45,466 nucleotides of DNA from Oscillospiraceae bacterium (GTDB taxonomy: Bacteria; Bacillota; Clostridia; Oscillospirales; Oscillospiraceae): positions 1-45,466 of the forward strand of contig CADBKF010000003.1 of assembly GCA_902795195.1 (NCBI GenBank), read 5' to 3'. The position numbers were made by a program, and so were the translations under genes. The notes beneath the pieces were generated by a model that saw only the letters and a list, made by a program, of their open reading frames with translations, was not told where the DNA came from and ran no database searches. This document shows, in pieces, positions 17,997 to 25,286 of this stretch (position 1 is the stretch's first letter; every line of letters starts with the position of its first letter).

Positions 17997-18024
17997 TTGC
18001 TTTTTTGCGGAGAAATGCTATAAT
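17997..18024 (+). promoter_or_regulatory. Predicted sigma-A promoter for the mrnC-rqcH unit
   Basis: -35 TTGCTT (17997-18002), 16-bp spacer, -10 TATAAT (18019-18024), 27 bases before the first start codon. Confidence 0.8.
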
Positions 18025-18051
18025 GAAGTGAAATTTATGGAGGTTTTCGCA

Positions 18052-18273
18052 ATGAAGGACAAGAAACAGACCGATAAGGCCAGGCTCGAGGCGCGCATCC
18101 GCCGCTGCGAGACGGTCAGAATATGGATGATCGTCCTGGCGTCGATCCTGCTGGTGGGCGGCTACGCCAGCGCCATCAAGCCGGTCATCTACGCCTGCAT
18201 CCTGCCGCTGGCGATTGCGGCGGTGCTGACCTATGCGATCAAATCTCTGGAACGGAGCAAACCCGATGACTGA
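18052..18273 (+). CDS. Small two-helix membrane protein of unknown function
   Basis: 73 residues: a charged N-terminus (KDKKQTDKARLEARIRR), then two hydrophobic helices (about 23-39 and 44-63) and a short polar tail. I chose the ATG at 18052 because TGGAGG lies 8 bases upstream. It overlaps the start of mrnC by 8 bases, so both are probably translated from one message. No function can be assigned. Confidence 0.7.
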   Translation: MKDKKQTDKARLEARIRRCETVRIWMIVLASILLVGGYASAIKPVIYACILPLAIAAVLTYAIKSLERSKPDD

Positions 18274-18670
18274 TTATTTAGCGGTTTCCTGCGAGGAAAA
18301 GGACCTGCAGCAGACGAGTGAGCTGGCGCTGGCCCATGTGGGCGACGCGGTGTTTGAGCTCATGGTGCGCACGCAGCTTTGCCTGCACGGTGCGGCCACG
18401 AACAAGAGCCTGCATAAGCAGGCCGTCACCCAGGTGACGGCCCCGGCGCAGGCGGCCTTTGTGGGCACGATCCTGCCCCTCTTGGATGAAAACGAGCTGG
18501 CGGTCTACAAGCGCGGGCGCAACGCCAACTCCCACCAGGCGCCCAAGAGCGCCACACCCGGTCAGTATGCCCGGGCCACCGGCCTGGAGACGCTGTTCGG
18601 CTGGCTGTGGCTGACCGGTCGGCGGGAGCGGCTGAACGAGCTGTTCTGCGCCGGGATGGGGGAGGACTAG
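18266..18670 (+). CDS. mrnC: Mini-ribonuclease 3
   Basis: RNase III-like endonuclease lacking a double-stranded RNA-binding domain; in Bacillus it matures 23S rRNA ends. It has 134 residues, normal for the family. The catalytic segment ALAHVGDAVFELMVR and the later GLETLFGWLWL helix are present. The start overlaps the preceding small gene; its stop is two bases before the rqcH start. Confidence 0.93.
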   Translation: MTDYLAVSCEEKDLQQTSELALAHVGDAVFELMVRTQLCLHGAATNKSLHKQAVTQVTAPAQAAFVGTILPLLDENELAVYKRGRNANSHQAPKSATPGQYARATGLETLFGWLWLTGRRERLNELFCAGMGED

Positions 18671-18672
18671 CC

Positions 18673-20418
18673 ATGCCGTTTGACGCTGTATTTCTCTCCG
18701 CGGTAACGGCGGAGTTGAACGAATTTCTGCCCCAGTGCCGCATCGACAAGGTGCAGCAGCCCGAGCGCGACTGCATTCTGCTGAGTGTCCGCGGCCGCCA
18801 GGGCAGCCGGAAGCTGCTGCTCTCGGCTTCGACCAACCATCCGCGCATCCAGTTCACGACTGAGAGCTTCGAGAACCCGGCGCAGCCGCCGATGTTCTGT
18901 ATGCTGCTGCGCAAGCACCTGCAGGGCGGCCGGATCCTGTCGCTGCGGCAGCTGCCCATGGAGCGGGCGGTGGACCTGTCCGTGGAGTGCACGGACGAGC
19001 TGGGCGAGCTCAGCGAAAAGCACCTGTTTCTCGAGCTGATGGGCCGAAATTCCAACCTGATTTTTGCCGACAAGGACCTGCGCATCCTCGACTGCCTGCG
19101 GCGGGTGGACTTTGAAATGTCCGAAAAGCGGCAGGTGCTGCCGGGGCTGTTCTACCGCGAGCCGCCCGCGCAGGACAAGCTCGACCCCACCGCGCAGAAC
19201 GAGGACAGCATCCGCGCCGCGCTTGCGCAGGTGCAGCTGTCCAAGAGCCTCGATCGCTGGCTGACCGACAGCTATCGCGGCCTCTCGCCGCTGATCGCCC
19301 GGGAGCTGAGCTACCGCATCACCGGCCGGACCGACGCCGATGTGCTCACGCTGGACCGGGATTCCGTCAGCCGGGCGCTGGCAGCGAAATTTGCGCAGCT
19401 GACCAAGGACCCGGTGCCGGTGCTGCTCAAGCTCGCCGGAGAGCCGAAGGACTTCACCTTCTGCCGGATCGGTCAGTATGAGGGCTATCTGCAGGCGGAG
19501 GAAAAGGAGAGCTTTTCCACACTCCTGGACGCCTTCTACGGCGAGCGCAGCCACGCCGAGCGCATGCGCACGCGCTCCCAGGCCCTGCACAAGACCGTTG
19601 CCAATCTCCACGCCCGCGTGAGCCGAAAGCTCGAGGCCCAGCGCAAGGAGCTCTCCGCCGCCTGCGACCGCGAGCGCCTGCGCCAGCTGGGCGATATCGT
19701 GACGGCAAACCTCTACCAGATCTCCCGCGGCCAGGCGCGGCTCACCGCCGTGGACTTCTACGACCCGGACATGCGGGAGATCGAGATCCCCCTGAACGTG
19801 ACGCTCTCGCCGCAGCAGAACGCGGCGAAGTATTATAAGGACTACGCCAAGGCGAAAAACGCCGAAAAATTCCTCACCGCGCAGATCGCGGCAGGGGAGA
19901 GCGAGCAGGCTTATTTTGCCAGCGTGCTCGAGGAGCTCTCCCGCGCCGAGACTGAGCGGGATCTGTCCGAGATCCGCGCTGAGCTCGTGGAAAACGGCTA
20001 CGTGAAGGACAACCAGAAGCGCAAGCAGATGAAGCTGCCGCCGTCGCGGCCGATGGAGTTCCGCTCGTCGGACGGCTTTACGATCTACGTCGGCCGCAAC
20101 AACCGGCAGAACGATTTGCTCACCTGCAAGGCCGCCTACAAGACCGACCTGTGGCTCCACGCCCAGAAGGTCAGCGGCAGCCATGTGGTAATCGCCTGTG
20201 CCGGCGCACCGGTGCCCGATCAGACCCTGACCGAGGCGGCGATGCTCGCGGCCTACTATTCCCAGGCCCGGGCGGGCCAGAAGGTTCCCGTGGACTGCTG
20301 CCCCGTGCGCCAGGTCAAGAAGCCCAACGGCGCCAAGCCCGGCATGGTGGTCTATGAGAACTACAATACCCTCTACGTCACCCCCGACCCTGCGCTGCCC
20401 GGAAGATTGGGCGGATGA
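18673..20418 (+). CDS. rqcH: Ribosome quality-control factor RqcH (NFACT family)
   Basis: Binds obstructed 50S subunits with peptidyl-tRNA and directs alanine tailing of the stalled chain. It has 581 residues: NFACT-N (about 1-210), helix-hairpin-helix region, a coiled coil (about 290-430) and the NFACT-R domain, which includes DLWLHAQKVSGSHVVI near residue 500. It begins MPFDAVFLSAVTAELNEFL. The Fbp54/fibronectin-binding annotation sometimes given to this family is less likely. It is in one operon with Mini-RNase III. Confidence 0.93.
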   Translation: MPFDAVFLSAVTAELNEFLPQCRIDKVQQPERDCILLSVRGRQGSRKLLLSASTNHPRIQFTTESFENPAQPPMFCMLLRKHLQGGRILSLRQLPMERAVDLSVECTDELGELSEKHLFLELMGRNSNLIFADKDLRILDCLRRVDFEMSEKRQVLPGLFYREPPAQDKLDPTAQNEDSIRAALAQVQLSKSLDRWLTDSYRGLSPLIARELSYRITGRTDADVLTLDRDSVSRALAAKFAQLTKDPVPVLLKLAGEPKDFTFCRIGQYEGYLQAEEKESFSTLLDAFYGERSHAERMRTRSQALHKTVANLHARVSRKLEAQRKELSAACDRERLRQLGDIVTANLYQISRGQARLTAVDFYDPDMREIEIPLNVTLSPQQNAAKYYKDYAKAKNAEKFLTAQIAAGESEQAYFASVLEELSRAETERDLSEIRAELVENGYVKDNQKRKQMKLPPSRPMEFRSSDGFTIYVGRNNRQNDLLTCKAAYKTDLWLHAQKVSGSHVVIACAGAPVPDQTLTEAAMLAAYYSQARAGQKVPVDCCPVRQVKKPNGAKPGMVVYENYNTLYVTPDPALPGRLGG

Positions 20419-20474
20419 GAGAGGACAATCGGGCGTGGGGAATGAGGCGCGAGGAGGTGAAGGAGCCGAGACCT

Positions 20475-20516
20475 GTCATCGCGAACCGGTGACCGACGTC
20501 ATCGGTTCGGCAATCC
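20475..20516 (+). repeat. Dispersed palindromic repeat (GTCATCGCGA...GGCAATCC)
   Basis: The core can pair GAACCGGTGAC with GTCATCGGTTC around CGAC. A related copy, in opposite orientation, is at 35873-35910. The remaining intergenic bases 20419-20560 hold only the ribosome site of the next gene. Confidence 0.75.
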
Positions 20517-20560
20517 GTTTTTCCAATGTCGGGGGACATTTTACAAAGGAGGAAAACGAG

Positions 20561-20971
20561 ATGAAAGACAAGAAACGCATGTTGAAGATCCTGAGTCTGG
20601 TGCTTCCCGCCCTGGCCGTGCTCCTGAAGGCACTTCCCATCAGCGTCCGGTTGGTTTGGATGCCGGGGCCGAATGAACAGCACGTCGAGCTGCGATCCAG
20701 CTTTGATCCCTTACCCTTCTGCTATGGCGACATCGGCCCGCTGATCACGGCGATCCTGAGCAGCCTTCTGCTTCTGCTGGTCCTCATCCGGGCCTGGAAG
20801 GGCAAGCCGACAGGAGAGGGCGCCTTCTGGCTCTGCCTTTGGGCGGCTGTGTTCTCCCTGCTTCCGCTGCTGATGTTTGCCCTGAGCGCCTATCCCATCG
20901 CCGCCGGGGCGATCAGCCTGCTTCTGATCGCAGAAGCAGTCGTGCTCGGTATTGTAAAGAAAGAAAGCTGA
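20561..20971 (+). CDS. Small multi-pass membrane protein, unknown function
   Basis: 136 residues. It begins MKDKKRMLKILSL and has about four hydrophobic segments (about 7-23, 53-70, 83-103, 109-129). The ATG at 20561 has AAAGGAGG nine bases upstream. The family is not recognised. It follows rqcH after 142 bases containing a repeat, and is followed by a MITE-like element. Confidence 0.7.
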   Translation: MKDKKRMLKILSLVLPALAVLLKALPISVRLVWMPGPNEQHVELRSSFDPLPFCYGDIGPLITAILSSLLLLLVLIRAWKGKPTGEGAFWLCLWAAVFSLLPLLMFALSAYPIAAGAISLLLIAEAVVLGIVKKES

Positions 20972-20981
20972 CACAGACGGT

Positions 20982-21117
20982 GCCTGTTGCAAAATGCTCT
21001 GTCATTTCGAGCGAAGCGAGAAATCCGTTCCTATTTCACGCTTTTTCACGTGAAGAGTACGGATTTCTCGGTCGCAAGCTCCCTCGAAATGACAGGTTCG
21101 TACATTTTGCAACAGGC
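20982..21117. mobile_element. 136-bp nested palindromic MITE-like element
   Basis: Perfect 15-bp terminal inverted repeats GCCTGTTGCAAAATG (20982-20996) and CATTTTGCAACAGGC (21103-21117). Inside them are two further inverted pairs, GTCATTTCGAG/CTCGAAATGAC and GAAATCCGT/ACGGATTTC. There is no coding capacity. It lies directly upstream of the response-regulator operator. Confidence 0.85.
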
Positions 21118-21123
21118 CATTTT

Positions 21124-21145
21124 TTGATGCCGTTTTGATGCCTTT
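21124..21145 (+). promoter_or_regulatory. Putative OmpR-type operator: two 11-bp direct repeats
   Basis: TTGATGCCGTT (21124-21134) is followed immediately by TTGATGCCTTT (21135-21145). The same arrangement stands upstream of the carboxypeptidase gene (24158-24179). Adjacent direct repeats at 11-bp spacing are the usual DNA target of tandem OmpR/PhoB dimers. Confidence 0.6.
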
Positions 21146-21176
21146 TGGTGGTATCCTGTATCGTGGAGGTGGAACT

Positions 21177-21836
21177 ATGATCCGGATATTGATCGTCGAG
21201 GACGAGCGGCCGATCTCCAATCTGATCCGGCTGAGCCTCAAAAAGGCCGGCTATGACTGCAGCTGCGTCTTTGACGGGGCCGAGGCCGCGGACATTCTGG
21301 AAACGCAGCGCTTCGATCTGATTCTGCTGGACGTGATGCTGCCGGAGATCGACGGCTTTTCCCTGATGGAATACATTCGTCCGCTGGAGATCCCCGTGAT
21401 TTTTCTCACCGCAAAAAACGCGGTCGCCGACCGGGTGAAGGGCCTGGAGCTGGGCGCGGAGGACTACCTCGTCAAGCCCTTTGAGATCATCGAGCTGCTG
21501 GCGCGGGTCAATGTGGTGCTGCGGCGCTACAACAAGACCGCAGCCGAGCTGCGCGTGGGCGGGCTGGTCATCGACACGCAGGCGATGCAGGTACGGCGAG
21601 ACGGCGAGATCATTCCGCTCACGCCGAAGGAGTACGAGCTGCTGCTGCTCTTTGCCCGCAATCCCGGGGTCGCGCTCTACCGCGAGACCATCTATGAGCG
21701 GGTCTGGAACGAGGAATTCCCCTACGGCAGCAAGACCGTCGACCTGCACGTGCAGCGCCTGCGGAAAAAGCTCGGCTGGGAGGCACTGCTGCGCGCGGTG
21801 CCCAAGGTGGGCTACCGCCTGGAGGCCAGGCCATGA
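21177..21836 (+). CDS. OmpR-family response regulator
   Basis: DNA-binding transcription regulator, 219 residues. In the receiver domain the phosphoacceptor is D52 (LILLDVMLPEIDG), with T/K conserved in FLTAKN and DYLVKPFE. The C-terminal winged helix contains LTPKEYELLLLFARNPG and the SKTVDLHVQRLRKKL recognition helix. I chose the ATG at 21177 (GGAGG six bases upstream). The stop overlaps the histidine kinase start. It probably regulates itself and the VanY-like gene through the shared 11-bp repeats (inference). Confidence 0.94.
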   Translation: MIRILIVEDERPISNLIRLSLKKAGYDCSCVFDGAEAADILETQRFDLILLDVMLPEIDGFSLMEYIRPLEIPVIFLTAKNAVADRVKGLELGAEDYLVKPFEIIELLARVNVVLRRYNKTAAELRVGGLVIDTQAMQVRRDGEIIPLTPKEYELLLLFARNPGVALYRETIYERVWNEEFPYGSKTVDLHVQRLRKKLGWEALLRAVPKVGYRLEARP

Positions 21837-23287
21837 GATTCCGGCAGAAGATGCTGCTGGCGATGGTCTGGCTGCTGAGCCTGAGCTACGGCCTCGGCGG
21901 GGTGCTGCTGATCTCCCAGAGCTTCCGGGCCAGCCTTGCCCAGGAGCAGGCGAACGCCGCGGCGGCCTACGAGATGACCCTGCAGACCGTGCAGCTGGTC
22001 AATATGGTGGATATCCAGCAGGATTTTTCCAACATCCGCGCCGCGCTTGAGCGTATGGAGGGCGGCTCGAACCAGGTGGGCCTGCTGCTGCAGCGAGACG
22101 GCGAGACGATCTGCCAGACCGGCGAGCCGGTCAAGGCGCTTGACCCGGATGCGGAAAGCCGACTGGTTTTGCTTGCCCGGGAGGATCGGCATTTTCTGCA
22201 GCTCAGCGGCCGGGTGGCCTCCAACGAGGCGCCGATGCAGCTGGACATCGTCTATGAGATCACACCGATCTATGCCGCACGCAGCGCGCAGATCCGCACC
22301 TATCACCGGGTGTTCGCGCTGCTGCTGCTCTTTGGCGGCGCGGCGGCCTGGGGCATTGCCTGGGTGCTGACCCGCCCGCTGGGGCGGCTGTCCCGTGCAG
22401 CCCGGCAGCTGGCCGCCGGCAATCTGAACGCCAGAGCCAGGCTGAAAACCAACGACGAGGTGGGCCGGCTCGGGACGGAGTTTGACCGCATGGCGGCGCA
22501 GCTCTCGGCCAACATCGACGAGCTCAAAAGCGCCATGGAGCGCCAGGAGCAGTTCATGGGCAGCTTCGCCCACGAGCTGAAAACGCCGATGACCTCGATC
22601 ATCGGCTACGCAGACCTCCTGCGCGGCCAGAGCCTGGACGCGCAGGAGGCCCAGGAGGCGGCAAACTATATCTTTTCCGAGGGCAAGCGCCTGGAGTCGC
22701 TCTCCTTCAAGCTGCTGGACCTCTTGATGCTCAAGCACCGGGATCTGCAGCTCGCGCCCACGCAGCTCGAGCCGCTGATCGAGACGCTCATTTCCCATCT
22801 GCAGCCGGTCTACCGGGCGCAGGGGATCCGGCTGCAGTGCCGCTGCGCGCCGGGCGTGTGCCTGCTTGAGGCCGATCTGTTCTCCTCGGTGCTGACAAAC
22901 CTGCTGGACAACGCCAGAAAGGCGCTGGGCCAGGGCGGCAGGATCTACGTGCTGGGCGAGGTGGTGGACGCGGATTACCGCATCCAGGTCCTCGACAATG
23001 GCCGCGGGATGCCAGAGCGCGCGCTTGCGCATCTGACCGAGGCCTTCTACCGGGTGGACAAGTCCCGTTCGCGCGCCCAGGGCGGCGTGGGCCTGGGGCT
23101 GACGCTCTGCCAGCAGATCCTGGAGCTGCACGGCGGAACGATCTCGTTTGCCTCCCGCGAGGGCAGCGGCACCTGCGTCACCGTGCGCCTGCCGCGTACA
23201 GAGCAAGCTGATTCTGTCATTCTGAGCGAAAGCGAAGAATCTCTACAAAACCAGATAGATTCTTCGTCGCTTCGCCCCGCAGAATGA
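21833..23287 (+). CDS. Sensor histidine kinase with repeat-derived C-terminus
   Basis: Two membrane helices (about 8-28 and 158-180) flank an extracytoplasmic sensor. Then come HAMP, HisKA with FAHELKTPMTS (phospho-acceptor H247), N-box LTNLLDNARKA and a G-box containing GGVGLGLTLCQQ. It has 484 residues. The last 24 residues (from SVILSESEESL) translate a palindromic repeat that also supplies the stop codon, so the native end was near RLPRTEQAD. Start and regulator stop overlap (ATGA). Confidence 0.93.
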   Translation: MRFRQKMLLAMVWLLSLSYGLGGVLLISQSFRASLAQEQANAAAAYEMTLQTVQLVNMVDIQQDFSNIRAALERMEGGSNQVGLLLQRDGETICQTGEPVKALDPDAESRLVLLAREDRHFLQLSGRVASNEAPMQLDIVYEITPIYAARSAQIRTYHRVFALLLLFGGAAAWGIAWVLTRPLGRLSRAARQLAAGNLNARARLKTNDEVGRLGTEFDRMAAQLSANIDELKSAMERQEQFMGSFAHELKTPMTSIIGYADLLRGQSLDAQEAQEAANYIFSEGKRLESLSFKLLDLLMLKHRDLQLAPTQLEPLIETLISHLQPVYRAQGIRLQCRCAPGVCLLEADLFSSVLTNLLDNARKALGQGGRIYVLGEVVDADYRIQVLDNGRGMPERALAHLTEAFYRVDKSRSRAQGGVGLGLTLCQQILELHGGTISFASREGSGTCVTVRLPRTEQADSVILSESEESLQNQIDSSSLRPAE

Positions 23288-23289
23288 CA
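23215..23289. mobile_element. 75-bp palindromic MITE of the TGTCATTCTGAG family, inserted at the kinase 3' end
   Basis: Two facing copies of the repeat, TGTCATTCTGAGCG... and ...GCAGAATGACA, are separated by about 14 bases. The element supplies the kinase stop codon (23285-23287) and ends just before the ribosome site of the next gene. Confidence 0.85.
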
Positions 23290-23303
23290 TGGGAGGTGCA
23301 GCA

Positions 23304-24038
23304 ATGAGAAAACGAAATCTGCTGATCTTTGCCGCGCTGCTGCTGGCGGCTGCGCTTTTGGGCTGGCTGCTGCCGACGGCGGTGTTTCGCGGTGTGGACC
23401 AGAGCCTGGAGGGCCGGCCGGAGCCGGTCTCGATCCGGCAGATCGACCTGTCGTATCAGTCCGACCTGCAGTTTGCAGACCGGCTGCGCCTGCTGAGCGC
23501 AGAGGTTCCGGGCTCCAATATTTCGTCGCTCGAGCGCGGCGTCTACCGGGACGAGGCCGGAATCCGGGACATCCTTCGCACGCTGCTGGAGGATCTGACC
23601 GGCTTCAGCTTCCGTGTCAGCCAGAGCAACACCGACATTGTGCCTGTGCTGATGCAGTTTCCGGAGCAGGGCGTGTTTGTCGCCTGGCGGGCGATTGTGT
23701 TTTTGAATGAAATGTGGAGCTTTGAGGCGATCCTGGACGATCAGACCGGCGCGCTGCTGGGCTGCTCGTTTGAGGGCGGCCCGGGGGCCTGGGACAATTT
23801 GTTTCACCGGCCGAACGGTATCGCCGACTACAACGAGACGCTGCGCGAGCGGGTACTGACCGCGCTGGAAACACACTACCGGACGCAGCTGGGCGCGGAC
23901 TACAGCGCCAAAACGGTAACGCTGGATCAGAACAGCGAGGTTCTCTACAGCGAGATCGCCTTCCTGGAGGACGAGCAGGAGCAGTTCCGCATCGTCTTCA
24001 TGTTCGTTTTTCCCGAGGGCTATTTCAATATCCGTTGA
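23304..24038 (+). CDS. Membrane-anchored extracytoplasmic protein of unknown function
   Basis: 244 residues. An N-terminal hydrophobic helix (about 5-27) follows MRKRN and may act as an uncleaved anchor or signal; there is no lipobox. The rest is soluble and acidic, with no recognised catalytic motif. The ATG at 23304 has GGGAGG just upstream. It follows the histidine kinase after 16 bases and precedes a carboxypeptidase, so it may be an accessory of the envelope-sensing system; this is context only. Confidence 0.75.
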   Translation: MRKRNLLIFAALLLAAALLGWLLPTAVFRGVDQSLEGRPEPVSIRQIDLSYQSDLQFADRLRLLSAEVPGSNISSLERGVYRDEAGIRDILRTLLEDLTGFSFRVSQSNTDIVPVLMQFPEQGVFVAWRAIVFLNEMWSFEAILDDQTGALLGCSFEGGPGAWDNLFHRPNGIADYNETLRERVLTALETHYRTQLGADYSAKTVTLDQNSEVLYSEIAFLEDEQEQFRIVFMFVFPEGYFNIR

Positions 24039-24063
24039 GCGACAATCTGCGTACCGGCCGTCC

Positions 24064-24147
24064 CGTAGTGGCCGATGCCCACATCGGCCATAAAGCTGCG
24101 ATGCGAAAACGGGGGTCTCATGGCCGATGTGGGCATCGGCCACTACG
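24064..24147. mobile_element. 84-bp palindromic MITE-like element with 28-bp perfect inverted repeats
   Basis: Left arm 24064-24091 and right arm 24120-24147 are perfect reverse complements, separated by 28 bases. Each arm contains a near-palindrome (GGCCGATG...CATCGGCC), so a cruciform is possible. It lies between the membrane-anchored gene and the carboxypeptidase promoter. Confidence 0.88.
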
Positions 24148-24157
24148 AGAGCGAAAC

Positions 24158-24213
24158 TTGATGCCGTTTGGATGCCGAATGCTGGTCGTTTGGCGGTCTT
24201 CCTTTGCTACAGT
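24158..24213 (+). promoter_or_regulatory. Putative operator and promoter of the VanY-like gene
   Basis: 11-bp direct repeats TTGATGCCGTT (24158-24168) and TGGATGCCGAA (24169-24179) match the operator at 21124-21145. A possible -10 TACAGT is at 24208-24213. The start codon is at 24244. Confidence 0.5.
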
Positions 24214-24243
24214 AAGGGCACCAAAGCAAAGGAGTGACCCCGC

Positions 24244-25239
24244 ATGTACGAACGACAAACCGAGACCGCCAGACAAAAAAACCGCCGCCGGGCGGTCCGG
24301 CGGCAGCGCAGGCTGCTGTTTGGAATTTTGATTGTGATCCTGCTGACGGTGATCCTGATTTTCAGCTGCTGCGGCAGGGGAGCGCAAGCGCCCCAGACAA
24401 CGCCGCAGCAGACTGTACCCGGCAGCATCGCAGAAGGCACCACCGCGCGGCAGGCAGAACCCTTGCCGGAGGGCTGGGAATACCGCGCATCGGAGGATCT
24501 GAGTCTGCAGGATGGCACGCTGGTGCTCGTGAATGCCGATCACTGCTTTGACCCGGCGCTGCCAGAGACCGTGAGCGTCTATGACAACATGACCGGCTCG
24601 TATCTGGTCAAGGACATCTATCTCAGCCTCACGGAGGAGGCGATGGCCGCGCTCAACCGCTGGATGGACGCCTTTGCCGCCCAGAGCGGGCGCAGAGACG
24701 TCAACATCGTGGCCGGCTGGCGCAGTTTTGAAGACCAGCAGGCGATCTATGACAATGCCGTCGCCACAAAAGGGCAGGCCCATGCTGACGCCTACATTGC
24801 CCTGCCGGGCTGCAGCGAGCACCACACGGGCCTGGCGCTGGATCTTGACACCTACGATCTGGCCAGCGGCACGAGCGGCGGCTTTGACGGCGACGGCGCC
24901 TACACCTGGGCGGTCGAGCACGCCTGGGAATACGGCTTCGTCCAGCGCTATCCGCCGGAAAAGAGCGCCATCACCGGCATTTCCTATGAATCCTGGCATT
25001 TTCGCTACGTCGGCCTGCCGCATTCCTATATTATGTCAACCGAAGACCTCTGCCTCGAGGAATACATCGAGCTGCTGCGGCAGCATCCCTTCACCGGCGA
25101 GCACCTCAAGGCCAGCTGCCAGGGCGCGGAATACGAGATCTATTTCTGCCCGCAGGACGCCCTTGTCGTCCCAAGCGGCCGGCCCTATACCGTCAGCGGC
25201 AACAACGTGGACGGCTATGTGGTGACGGTACATCATTGA
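24244..25239 (+). CDS. D-alanyl-D-alanine carboxypeptidase, VanY/M15B family
   Basis: Predicted to trim the terminal D-Ala from peptidoglycan pentapeptides outside the membrane. It has 331 residues: a basic N-terminus, one membrane anchor (about 24-40), a linker and the peptidase domain. The zinc motif SEHHTGLALD (191-200) gives H193 and D200, and ESWHFRY gives H252. An extra C-terminal domain of about 60 residues follows. It shares upstream repeats with the response-regulator gene, so it is a probable target. Glycopeptide resistance is not implied, since no vanHAX-type genes are present. Confidence 0.9.
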   Translation: MYERQTETARQKNRRRAVRRQRRLLFGILIVILLTVILIFSCCGRGAQAPQTTPQQTVPGSIAEGTTARQAEPLPEGWEYRASEDLSLQDGTLVLVNADHCFDPALPETVSVYDNMTGSYLVKDIYLSLTEEAMAALNRWMDAFAAQSGRRDVNIVAGWRSFEDQQAIYDNAVATKGQAHADAYIALPGCSEHHTGLALDLDTYDLASGTSGGFDGDGAYTWAVEHAWEYGFVQRYPPEKSAITGISYESWHFRYVGLPHSYIMSTEDLCLEEYIELLRQHPFTGEHLKASCQGAEYEIYFCPQDALVVPSGRPYTVSGNNVDGYVVTVHH

Positions 25240-25240
25240 A

Positions 25241-25283
25241 AATGGACAGCGGACCGTGCAGGAAGCACGGTCCGCTGTCCATT
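25241..25283. terminator. Bidirectional terminator between vanY-like gene and trkH
   Basis: A perfect 19-bp stem (25241-25259 with 25265-25283) closes the loop AGGAA, between convergent stop codons. Confidence 0.92.
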
Positions 25284-25286
25284 ATT

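Noticed and set aside
24244-25239. Part of a vancomycin-resistance cluster
   Set aside because: VanY-like proteins occur in many bacteria, and no vanH, vanA or vanX-like gene is nearby.
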